Origin: SIG440 sp045578305
Lineage (GTDB): Bacteria > Bacillota > Clostridia > Monoglobales > Monoglobaceae
Assembly: GCA_045578305.1 (NCBI GenBank)
Contig: JAZNKA010000003.1
Location: forward strand, 1 to 12,257
Reading direction: 5' to 3'
DNA length: 12,257 bases
Part shown: positions 1-5,734 of the stretch, piece by piece
Layout of the letters: every line of letters begins with the position of its first letter
How positions within the stretch are numbered: position 1 is the first letter of the stretch
Program-made: the position numbers and the translations under genes
Notes under the pieces: model-generated
Seen by the model: only the letters and a program-made list of their open reading frames with translations
Databases searched by the model: none
Told to the model about the DNA's origin: nothing

Positions 1-120
1 AAATCTTCGGGCGGACTTCCGCTTTCCCTTGATTTTTCGACCGCTGCTGTACTCGCATAGTGCCTTAATCTGCCACCGGCAGCGGCACCATGCGAGTCCC
101 AACGAGCTACGCTCGTCGGT
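1..120. other. GC-rich block of nested inverted repeats, no gene seen
   Basis: Bases 1-164 contain no open reading frame and no recognisable RNA gene. Bases 1-120 are about 57% G+C by hand count, well above the AT-rich intergenic DNA elsewhere in the window. Three inverted repeats are visible: GCGGA/TCCGC at 11-15 and 18-22; an arm ACTCGCAT (51-58) matching ATGCGAGT (90-97), continued inward by GTGCC (60-64) with GGCAC (84-88) and TGCC (71-74) with GGCA (78-81); and ACGAGC (102-107) with GCTCGT (111-116). The block may be the end of a structured RNA or a palindromic repeat cut by the window edge. Its identity is unknown. Confidence 0.45.
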
Positions 121-164
121 CTCATAACACGAAAAACGCCAGCTTTAATCAGCCTCTGTTATAC

Positions 165-201
165 AAAATCAAAAGGACACCTTTAGGTGTCCTTTTGATT
201 T

Positions 202-202
<1 letters not shown>
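165..202. terminator. Bidirectional intrinsic terminator after the leftward tRNA pair
   Basis: A perfect 17-bp stem (165-181 with 186-202) closes a four-base TTTA loop. Its GC-rich core GGACACC/GGTGTCC is flanked by A- and T-rich arms, so either strand ends in a U-rich run. It begins at the 3' end of the leftward tRNA-fMet gene, overlapping its last encoded base, and would end that transcript. It could also stop anything entering from the left. Confidence 0.85.
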
Positions 203-278
<76 letters not shown>

Positions 279-292
279 ATATATAATTTTTT

Positions 293-381
293 TGGTGCCG
301 GAAACCGGGATCGAACCGGTACGGGAAGTTAATCCCACAGGATTTTAAGTCCTGGGCGTCTGCCAGTTCCGCCACTCCGGC
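293..381 (-). tRNA. tRNA-Leu (UAA)
   Basis: On the minus strand this is an 89-nt class II tRNA with a long variable arm, as expected for leucine. The acceptor stem starts GCCGGAG and pairs with TTCCGGC, followed by A73 and an encoded CCA. The anticodon loop CTTAAAA gives anticodon UAA. It is the promoter-proximal gene of a two-tRNA unit, Leu then fMet. Confidence 0.97.
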
Positions 382-404
382 ACATCATTGTCTCCAACTA
401 TTGT

Positions 405-433
405 AGTTTACCACAATAAATATGCTTTGTCAA
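405..433 (-). promoter_or_regulatory. Sigma-A promoter of the tRNA-Leu/fMet unit
   Basis: Reading the minus strand, a perfect -35 box TTGACA (433-428) is followed by a 17-bp spacer and a -10 box TAAACT (410-405, four of six matches to consensus). Transcription would start near 398, about 17 bases before the first base of tRNA-Leu. No other good promoter lies between here and the divergent spoIIGA promoter. Confidence 0.75.
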
Positions 434-466
434 GAGAAAACTTTTATTTTTTATCGTTTTCTTAAT

Positions 467-499
467 ATGACAAATTATTTACTCTAACTGCAGTATAAT
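467..499 (+). promoter_or_regulatory. spoIIGA-sigE promoter with a 21-bp spacer
   Basis: A perfect -10 box TATAAT (494-499) lies about 44 bp before the spoIIGA start. No usable -35 box exists at the normal 16-18 bp distance; the best candidate, ATGACA (467-472, five of six matches), is 21 bp away. The Bacillus spoIIG promoter is known to use sigma-A with an overlong spacer of about 22 bp and to need Spo0A~P. TGACAAA (468-474), overlapping the -35 box, resembles a 0A box (TGNCGAA) with one mismatch. Spo0A control here is inferred from that resemblance. Confidence 0.6.
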
Positions 500-542
500 T
501 AAAAATGTAATTCCCACCAAAAATCAAAAAGGAGGTTAAAAA

Positions 543-1445
543 GTGCCGCCTGTTGTTTATATAGATATGCTGTTTTTGCTTAATTTATTTATGGATACCA
601 TAACAATTTGTGCAACAGCATTAGTCTTGAGACAAAACATATCACTTTTCAGGATATTTTTTGCATCAGGATTATTATCCCTCTATTCCTCTGCTATATT
701 TTTCCCATATATACATATTTTATACACATTGGCAGGGAAAGTGCTTATTCTGTCGCTTGCTACCAGGATTGCTTTCCCAAGTCACAGTTTTGGACAGTTT
801 TTTAAAAATGTCATTACATTCTTTTTTGTTACGGCAATCTTTGGCGGAATTATATTTGCACTTGTTTTTGCCACCAATTTTGGAACAACCATCAATGCGG
901 CAGTTTCAAACGGAGAAATTTACCTTGATATAAAGGCATCAACCCTGATTTTTGCACTCGTGATATCATATATCTGTATATACACTATATCTTATGTAAA
1001 GCACCAGCGTTTTGTTTTGAACCCAAATATTGTGAAGCTGGAAATTGTTCTTTTTTCAAAAACGGTACCCATATTAGCATTTGCCGATACAGGATGTATG
1101 ATTTGCGACCCTCTTCGCAATATGCCTGCAATAATTATAAGTCCCGAAACTGCAAAAAAATTACTTCCTGCACGGATTTTGAAAGAACTTCCTGATGTTT
1201 CTGACTTTTCTGTCTTGGGGAAATACGCCTCGCGTTACTGTAAAATTCCCTTTTATACAATAGACCAAAAACACGGACTCTTGAATGGTTTTGTACCTGA
1301 TAAGATTATATTGAACAAAAAGAGCATCGAAAACTGCATTATCGCCATTAGCGACAACCCTTTAAGTCAAACCTCGCAGTTTGACGCTGTATTCAATCCG
1401 TCAATTTTGTCGGAGTCAAATGAGCTGACCCTTAATAATACTTGA
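543..1445 (+). CDS. spoIIGA: Sporulation sigma-E factor-processing peptidase SpoIIGA
   Basis: This is the membrane-bound aspartic protease that removes the pro-sequence of pro-sigma-E in the mother cell after asymmetric division. The 300-aa length fits the family. Five hydrophobic segments are visible at about residues 5-29, 35-54, 57-78, 86-113 and 133-152, followed by a soluble C-terminal protease domain. The catalytic aspartate is in ADTGC (Asp182), followed by CDPLRNMP, which matches the family pattern DTGN...DP. The start is GTG at 543, seven bases after a strong AAAGGAGG site; the next in-frame ATG would delete part of the first membrane segment. Only 16 bases separate its stop from the preferred sigE start, so the two form an operon, as in Bacillus and Clostridia. 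SpoIIR from the forespore is the known activator in this family; it is not in this window. Confidence 0.93.
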   Translation: MPPVVYIDMLFLLNLFMDTITICATALVLRQNISLFRIFFASGLLSLYSSAIFFPYIHILYTLAGKVLILSLATRIAFPSHSFGQFFKNVITFFFVTAIFGGIIFALVFATNFGTTINAAVSNGEIYLDIKASTLIFALVISYICIYTISYVKHQRFVLNPNIVKLEIVLFSKTVPILAFADTGCMICDPLRNMPAIIISPETAKKLLPARILKELPDVSDFSVLGKYASRYCKIPFYTIDQKHGLLNGFVPDKIILNKKSIENCIIAISDNPLSQTSQFDAVFNPSILSESNELTLNNT

Positions 1446-1461
1446 AAGGATGTTTTATATT

Positions 1462-2196
1462 ATGCTGAATTTTTTTGTTGACAAACTATTCTTTTTGATA
1501 TCTATTGTCCTTGCAAAACTTAAAACGCCGGGCAGCGTTCACTACATAGGCTCGGCAGAATCTCTTCCTGCACCGCTTACACAAAGTGACGAAGAAGAGC
1601 TGATTTCAAATCTTAGAAACGGTACAGCCGAAAAAGAAACAAAAAATAAACTGATTGAACACAATTTAAGACTTGTCGTCTATATAGCAAAAAAATTTGA
1701 AAGCACAGGAATTGGAATTGAGGACCTGATTTCAATTGGTACAATAGGTCTTATCAAAGCAATAAACACATTCAAGCCCGACCGCAATATAAAGCTTGCA
1801 ACATATGCCTCGCGATGTATCGAAAACGAAATTCTTATGTATCTTCGAAAAAACAATCCATCACGAATCAACATTTCTATTGACGAGCCGCTTAACATTG
1901 ACTGGGACGGCAACGAACTTTTGCTGTCCGACATCCTTGGCACCGACAGCGACATAACCCAACGGCACATTGACGAAGAAGTTGACAAAGAGCTTCTTCA
2001 TCTGGCAATGACCAAGCTTTCAAAACGCGAACAAAGCATAATGCAGCTGCGATTTGGAATAAATTCAAACGGACAAGAAAAAACCCAAAAGCAAGTTGCA
2101 GATATGCTGGGAATATCACAATCCTACATTTCAAGGCTTGAAAAGCGCATCATTCTCAGACTTCGCCGAGATATAAACAAAATGATTAACGGCTGA
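1462..2196 (+). CDS. sigE: RNA polymerase sporulation sigma factor SigE, made as pro-sigma-E
   Basis: Sigma-E directs early mother-cell transcription during sporulation. The protein has a hydrophobic, basic pro-sequence (about residues 1-28) ending near HYIG, where the orthologue is cut by SpoIIGA. Region 2 follows (about 67-130, with NLRLVVYIAKKFE and LATYASRCIENEI), then the segment DEPLNIDWDGNELLLSD, which is almost identical to Bacillus SigE, and a region 4 helix-turn-helix (about 207-228, KTQKQVADMLGISQSYISRL). I start at ATG 1462 (244 aa) because AAAGGA at 1445-1450 is 11 bases upstream. The in-frame ATG at 1450 would overlap that ribosome binding site and add only four residues. The gene runs convergently into cwlD with an 11-bp overlap, and its terminator lies inside cwlD. 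sigG, which often follows sigE, is absent here. Confidence 0.95.
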   Translation: MLNFFVDKLFFLISIVLAKLKTPGSVHYIGSAESLPAPLTQSDEEELISNLRNGTAEKETKNKLIEHNLRLVVYIAKKFESTGIGIEDLISIGTIGLIKAINTFKPDRNIKLATYASRCIENEILMYLRKNNPSRINISIDEPLNIDWDGNELLLSDILGTDSDITQRHIDEEVDKELLHLAMTKLSKREQSIMQLRFGINSNGQEKTQKQVADMLGISQSYISRLEKRIILRLRRDINKMING

Positions 2197-2917
2197 AAAA
2201 ATTCATTATTCCAAGATATATCCCCCATGCCAGCTTGCGCTGGTATTCGGGGGTTTTTAAAAGCTCGCGTTCTTCGTTATTTGACAAAAATCCACATTCG
2301 ACAAGTGCTGACGGAACAATATTCCCTTTAAGTACATAAATCTTGTCTCCTGTTGCCTTTGCTTTTCGGTTGTTGCCGTCTTTCAGCACAGATTTGACCG
2401 TCTCCTGTATTGCTTCGCCAAGCTTTTTGCTTTCGGGGATATTGTCATCATAAAAAACCTGAAGTCCTTTGTACTGACTTTGGCCAAACTTGTTCATATG
2501 TATACTGACAAAAACATCGGCTTTATAGTCCTCTATGTTCTTTTTTCTCGTTTTTAAATCAGACATTTTTTGCGAGGTGCCCTTTCCTCGATTGGGGTCA
2601 GCGGTATTGGTGTCCTCGATTCTGGTCATATGGCATATACCACCGTTTTCTTCGATATATGACTTCAAAATCATTGCAATTTCAAGGTTTAAGTCCTTTT
2701 CTTTTACATTCCCCTCGGATGCTCCTGCATCAATTCCGCCATGTCCGGGGTCAATCAAAATAACTTTATTGCCAAGCGGAGCCGCTATCGTCTGGCGTGT
2801 TTTAAAAAATTCTGTTCCGCCGAATATTGTCGTCACAATTCCAAGCGCAATCATCAAAACGGACAGTCCTACCCGTATATGATATGACAAAACAACTATC
2901 TTCCACTTTTTATTCAC
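2186..2917 (-). CDS. cwlD: Germination-specific N-acetylmuramoyl-L-alanine amidase CwlD
   Basis: CwlD is a zinc amidase that strips the peptide from muramic acid in the spore cortex. With PdaA it produces muramic-delta-lactam, the mark recognised by germination lytic enzymes. The 243-aa protein has an N-terminal membrane anchor (about 16-34) and one Amidase_3 domain. Motifs: DPGHGG with zinc ligand His59, Glu73 in KEKD, SIHMN with His140, and catalytic Glu207 in LVECGF. LNLEIAMILKSYI and the C-terminal YQRKLAWGIYLGI also fit CwlD. I start at GTG 2917, six bases after AGAGGTG; the in-frame GTG at 2926 sits inside that site. The gene is separated from the upstream EF-G-like gene by a terminator, so it should have its own promoter, probably sporulation-specific, which I could not place securely. 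The last 11 bp overlap sigE. Confidence 0.92.
   Translation of the reverse strand: MNKKWKIVVLSYHIRVGLSVLMIALGIVTTIFGGTEFFKTRQTIAAPLGNKVILIDPGHGGIDAGASEGNVKEKDLNLEIAMILKSYIEENGGICHMTRIEDTNTADPNRGKGTSQKMSDLKTRKKNIEDYKADVFVSIHMNKFGQSQYKGLQVFYDDNIPESKKLGEAIQETVKSVLKDGNNRKAKATGDKIYVLKGNIVPSALVECGFLSNNEERELLKTPEYQRKLAWGIYLGIMNFFSR
2222..2258 (+). terminator. sigE transcription terminator inside cwlD
   Basis: On the plus strand, CCCCC (2222-2226) plus ATGCCAGC (2227-2234) pairs with GCTGGTAT (2239-2246) plus GGGGG (2249-2253). The loop is TTGC, there is a two-base TC bulge and one G-U pair, and five Ts follow at 2254-2258. This is 26 bp past the sigE stop. It lies antisense to the last codons of cwlD. 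The minus strand lacks a T-run after the hairpin, so it should stop only the sigE transcript. Confidence 0.8.
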
Positions 2918-2967
2918 AGACAACACCTCTTTTTTATGATATGAACAGAGATGGTTGTTTTATACGC

Positions 2968-2994
2968 AAAAAAAGGGAGGACTTTCGTCCTCCC
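2968..2994 (-). terminator. Intrinsic terminator of the EF-G-like gene
   Basis: A perfect 8-bp GC-rich stem, GGGAGGAC (2975-2982) with GTCCTCCC (2987-2994), has a four-base loop. On the minus strand it is followed by seven Ts (2974-2968). It lies 15 bp after the stop of the EF-G-like gene and about 50 bp before the cwlD start, so it separates the two transcripts. Confidence 0.88.
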
Positions 2995-3008
2995 TCGGTT
3001 TTTGGCTT

Positions 3009-5072
3009 TTACTTTTCCTTTGCCTCTGCTATAATCTTTTCAACAATATTTGCCGGAGCATCCTGATATCTTTCGAATTCAAATTCATAACTACCCTTTG
3101 CCTGAGTCATCGAGCGAAGGTCAGATGAATATGTGTGCATTTCTGCCATAGGAACTTCACCCTCAATCAAGGTTATTCCGTCACCCTGCGGGGTCATTCC
3201 AAGCATCTGTCCACGACGCTTGTTGATGTCACCGATAATGTCACCTGTATAGGTGTCAGGCACATACGCCTTGAGGTGTCCTATGGGTTCAAGAAGAACG
3301 GGACTTGCCTGTTCCATACCTGCTTTGTAAGCAATTGATGCCGCAGTTTTGAAAGCCATTTCTGACGAATCAACCGGATGATAAGAACCGTCAACCAAGG
3401 TAGCCTTCAATCCAACCATTGGATATCCTGCCAAGATGCCCTGTTTCATACTCTCCTGAAGACCTTTTTCAACTGCAGGGAAGTAGTTTTTGGGGACAGA
3501 GCCGCCAAATACTTTTTCTTCAAACAAAAGACCATCATCGTACGGAGCAAATTCAATCCAAACATGACCGTACTGACCGTGACCGCCCGACTGCTTTTTG
3601 TGTTTGCCTTCAACCTTAACGCTCTTGCGAATAGCCTCGCGATAAGCCACTCTTGGCTCGGTCAATGTAACATCCACACCAAACTTATTCTTAAGCTTGC
3701 TTACCAGAATATCAATGTGCTGTTCGCCCATACCTTTGATAACCATCTGGCGTGTCTCGGTATTGTTTTCGATTGCAAAGGTCTTGTCCTCATCCATAAG
3801 CTTTCCAAGACCCTGGCTGATTTTTTCTTCGTCGCCCTTTGCCTTTGGAACAACAGCAAGAGTGGTATTGGGTTTTGCAAATTCTATCGAATCTATAATA
3901 ATTCTGTCGGTAAGGCTGCAAAGGGTGTCACCTGTGTTGGTGTTTGCAAGCTTTGTAACAGCACCAATATCACCGGCATTGAGTTTTTCTACTTCAACCT
4001 GCTTTTTGCCGACAACAGCAAATATCTTGCCCACTCTCTCACTTTGTCCTGTAACCGAGTTGTAAACCGTTGTATCGGGTGTCATAATTCCCGAATAAAC
4101 CTTGAAGTAAGAAAGCTTTCCTACATAGGGGTCAGCAACAGTCTTGAACACAAGTGCTGCAAGCGGGTCGTTTACATCAACCTTGCGGCGTGCATCCGAG
4201 CCGTCTTCCTTTTTAGCGATGAAGAAATCATCCGACGAATCAGGTGCCGGGAAGTATGCGTTGATTGCATTCATAAGTGACGAAATACCAAGCTTGTTGT
4301 AAGCACTGCCGCACAGTACCGGTACAATATCACCTGCTGCAACACCTGCACGAAGTGCCGAATAGGTCTCTGCCAAAGTGAATGTCTCGCCTGCAAAGTA
4401 TCTTTCCATAAGCTCTTCCGAGCTTTCGGCAACTGCCTCGTTTATCATTTCGCGAACAGGTGCGATGTCGGCTTCCATACCGTCAGGGATTGCCGCTGTG
4501 ACAGTTCGGTCGCCTTCGAACTTTCTTGCCTCACCCTCGACCACATTTACAAAGCCTGTGATTTTTTCGCCCTCGCGGATAGGAACCTGAAGCGGTGCAA
4601 TCTTTTTGCCGTATTTTTCGCGAAGCTGGTCCAAAACGCCATAGTAATTAACGCGCTCGTCATCAACCTTGTTGATGAATATCATCTTTGGGATACCCCT
4701 GTTGTCAGCATATTTCCACGCCTTTTCCGCGCCAACAGTAAGGCCCGACTTACCACTCAGCACGATAACTGCCGCGTCAGCAACCTTTATACCCTGTTGA
4801 ACTTCGCCAACGAAGTCAAAAAATCCGGGAGTATCTATAATGTTAAACTTTGTGCCGCTCCAGTCACAAGTAGCAACCGCCGCACTAATCGAAAACTTGC
4901 GCTTTATTTCCTCCGGGTCAAAATCCATAACTGTGTTGCCGTCTTGGGTTCTTCCCATTCTTTCAACCGAGCCTGCTGTGTAAAGCATAGCCTCTGCCAG
5001 CGATGTCTTTCCCGAGTTTCCGTGTCCTAAAAGACAAAAGTTTTTGATTTTTGAAGTTTCATACAGTTTCAA
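3009..5072 (-). CDS. EF-G-like translational GTPase (EF-G2 type)
   Basis: This 687-aa protein has the EF-G domain order: a GTPase domain with GHGNSGKT (16-23), DTPG (80-83) and NKVD (134-137), then domains II and III, a domain IV with KKQSGGHGQYGHV and SYHPVDSSEMAF, and domain V. It is not the canonical translocase. The switch I segment reads EIKRKFSISAAV where EF-G has the RGITI motif. Switch II is DTPGFFDFVGE where EF-G has DTPGHVDF, so the catalytic histidine is Phe. These are traits of the paralogue family often called EF-G2 or FusA2, whose role is poorly defined; a mycobacterial member is reported to lack ribosome-stimulated GTPase activity. The start is TTG at 5072, seven bases after a strong GGAGGG site; the nearby ATG is out of frame. 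The gene stands alone, with no rpsL, rpsG or tuf beside it, which also argues for a paralogue. Confidence 0.88.
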   Translation of the reverse strand: MKLYETSKIKNFCLLGHGNSGKTSLAEAMLYTAGSVERMGRTQDGNTVMDFDPEEIKRKFSISAAVATCDWSGTKFNIIDTPGFFDFVGEVQQGIKVADAAVIVLSGKSGLTVGAEKAWKYADNRGIPKMIFINKVDDERVNYYGVLDQLREKYGKKIAPLQVPIREGEKITGFVNVVEGEARKFEGDRTVTAAIPDGMEADIAPVREMINEAVAESSEELMERYFAGETFTLAETYSALRAGVAAGDIVPVLCGSAYNKLGISSLMNAINAYFPAPDSSDDFFIAKKEDGSDARRKVDVNDPLAALVFKTVADPYVGKLSYFKVYSGIMTPDTTVYNSVTGQSERVGKIFAVVGKKQVEVEKLNAGDIGAVTKLANTNTGDTLCSLTDRIIIDSIEFAKPNTTLAVVPKAKGDEEKISQGLGKLMDEDKTFAIENNTETRQMVIKGMGEQHIDILVSKLKNKFGVDVTLTEPRVAYREAIRKSVKVEGKHKKQSGGHGQYGHVWIEFAPYDDGLLFEEKVFGGSVPKNYFPAVEKGLQESMKQGILAGYPMVGLKATLVDGSYHPVDSSEMAFKTAASIAYKAGMEQASPVLLEPIGHLKAYVPDTYTGDIIGDINKRRGQMLGMTPQGDGITLIEGEVPMAEMHTYSSDLRSMTQAKGSYEFEFERYQDAPANIVEKIIAEAKEK

Positions 5073-5121
5073 TTTTCAACCCTCCAATGTTTTTATGTAC
5101 TGCCTTTAGTTTGTCCTATTG

Positions 5122-5149
5122 AATATAGCCTCAAAAAAGGCTTTATCAA
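5122..5149 (-). promoter_or_regulatory. Sigma-A promoter of the EF-G-like gene
   Basis: On the minus strand, -35 TTGATA (5149-5144, five of six) is followed by a 16-bp spacer and -10 TATATT (5127-5122, five of six). Transcription would start near 5115, leaving a leader of about 42 bases that contains the GGAGGG site. No riboswitch-like fold is visible in the leader. Confidence 0.65.
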
Positions 5150-5247
5150 TATGGTATAATTATACTTTAAAAATCAAAAAATTTCAACCAAAAACCGAAC
5201 AATATTTTTTAATTTTTTTGGGTATTTTGACTAAAATTAAAAATAGA

Positions 5248-5276
5248 TTGTGTTTTTACTGTTTTTGTGATATACT
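5248..5276 (+). promoter_or_regulatory. Extended -10 promoter of the structured leader or small RNA
   Basis: TGATATACT (5268-5276) is an extended -10 element, TGN plus TATACT with five of six matches. A weak -35 TTGTGT (5248-5253) lies 17 bp upstream, and A/T runs at 5161-5245 could act as an UP element. The predicted start, about 5283, coincides with the first base of the long closing stem, which supports both calls. Confidence 0.65.
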
Positions 5277-5282
5277 GTTGTT

Positions 5283-5456
5283 GCGACAATTTTTTTAATA
5301 TGAATATTTTCTTCTTGATGGTGGTACTCTTTGTAAAAAGCGTGTCCTCGGCTACTTAGCATACCATCAGGTTGAAAGTATTAAAAAAGTTGTCGCAGAC
5401 TTTAAGCCGTTGTGATGCGTTTTTTAGATGTGTTGCTTCGGCGGCACATCTTTTTT
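5283..5456 (+). ncRNA. Candidate structured RNA: riboswitch, attenuator or free small RNA
   Basis: No known family was recognised. From the predicted transcription start, bases 5283-5300 pair with 5379-5396 as an unbroken 18-bp stem with one G-U pair. Inside are an asymmetric internal loop (5301-5316 and 5369-5378), a second stem GATGGT (5317-5322) with ACCATC (5363-5368), and a possible small hairpin CTTT-GTAA-AAAG (5329-5340). CGGCT in the apical region (5349-5353) can pair with AGCCG (5405-5409) just past the closing stem, forming a pseudoknot. GCCGTTG (5406-5412) can instead pair with CGGCGGC (5439-5445) in the 3' arm of the terminator. These exclusive pairings are what a transcription-controlling leader would show. 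The stem-bubble-stem shape also recalls 6S RNA, but the folded core is only about 114 nt. It precedes the 70-aa gene by a few bases. Confidence 0.5.
5426..5456 (+). terminator. Terminator or attenuator before the 70-aa gene
   Basis: AGATGTGTTGC (5426-5436) pairs along all 11 positions, two of them G-U, with GCGGCACATCT (5441-5451) around a stable TTCG tetraloop. Ts run on through 5456. It ends four bases before the GGAGTG ribosome binding site of the next gene. Either it ends a free small RNA or it decides whether the downstream gene is transcribed. Confidence 0.85.
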
Positions 5457-5472
5457 ATTGGAGTGATTACAA

Positions 5473-5685
5473 ATGGACGAATTCTACTCAAGAAGGCTTT
5501 ACAAAGTTGCAATCAAAAAAGAGCTTGAAAGGCAAAAAATAAATCCCGACGACCTTGCCGAAAGGCACGCAATCAAAATGCTGGATGAAATAACAAAAAT
5601 TGTGGACTCTCAACTTTCCTCGGATGTGAAAATCGAAAAAATACTCAAAATACTTGTATACTGCAAGGTTCCGCCACACATTTAA
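5473..5685 (+). CDS. Small protein of unknown function (70 aa)
   Basis: I do not recognise this protein. It starts at ATG 5473, seven bases after GGAGTG (5460-5465), and ends at TAA just before a strong terminator, so it looks like a complete real gene. The sequence is highly charged, rich in Lys, Glu and Asp, has no signal peptide or membrane segment, and looks largely helical, with heptad-like hydrophobic spacing around residues 35-62 (MLDEITKIVDSQL, IEKILKILVY). The single Cys is near the C-terminus. No promoter is visible between the upstream terminator and the start, so expression probably depends on read-through from the promoter at 5248-5276. The ORF on the opposite strand here has no ribosome binding site and is treated as a shadow. 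Confidence 0.7.
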   Translation: MDEFYSRRLYKVAIKKELERQKINPDDLAERHAIKMLDEITKIVDSQLSSDVKIEKILKILVYCKVPPHI

Positions 5686-5689
5686 ACGC

Positions 5690-5721
5690 AAAAAACCGCA
5701 GCCATAAGGTTGCGGTTTTTT
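5690..5721. terminator. Shared bidirectional terminator of the small gene and ileS
   Basis: AAAAAACCGCAGCC (5690-5703) pairs with GGTTGCGGTTTTTT (5708-5721) around an ATAA loop, with one G-U pair. Each strand ends with a T-run of at least six. It lies between the stop of the rightward 70-aa gene (5685) and the stop of leftward ileS (5735), and serves both. Confidence 0.9.
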
Positions 5722-5734
5722 ATTATTTTTAGTT

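Noticed and set aside
97..164. Possible integron attC site (TCCCAAC with GTTATAC)
   Set aside because: Both core sites deviate from RYYYAAC/GTTRRRY and, apart from GTT/AAC, are not complementary to each other; no integrase or cassette is visible.
1450..2196. sigE start at ATG 1450
   Set aside because: The ribosome binding site would directly abut or overlap that codon; ATG 1462 has usable spacing.
2935..2965. Sporulation-type promoter for cwlD (GTATA, 17 bp, CATATCATA)
   Set aside because: The elements resemble sigma-E/G/K sites on the minus strand, but the implied start would lie within the ribosome binding site, so the placement is doubtful.
3378..4280. 300-aa plus-strand open frame
   Set aside because: It lies wholly antisense to the EF-G-like gene, which has intact family motifs and a strong ribosome binding site; the composition of the 300-aa frame matches no protein family I know.
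5227..5232. TTGACT as the -35 of the small-RNA promoter
   Set aside because: It is 38 bp from the TATACT box, too far for any sigma-A promoter; the extended -10 explains initiation better.
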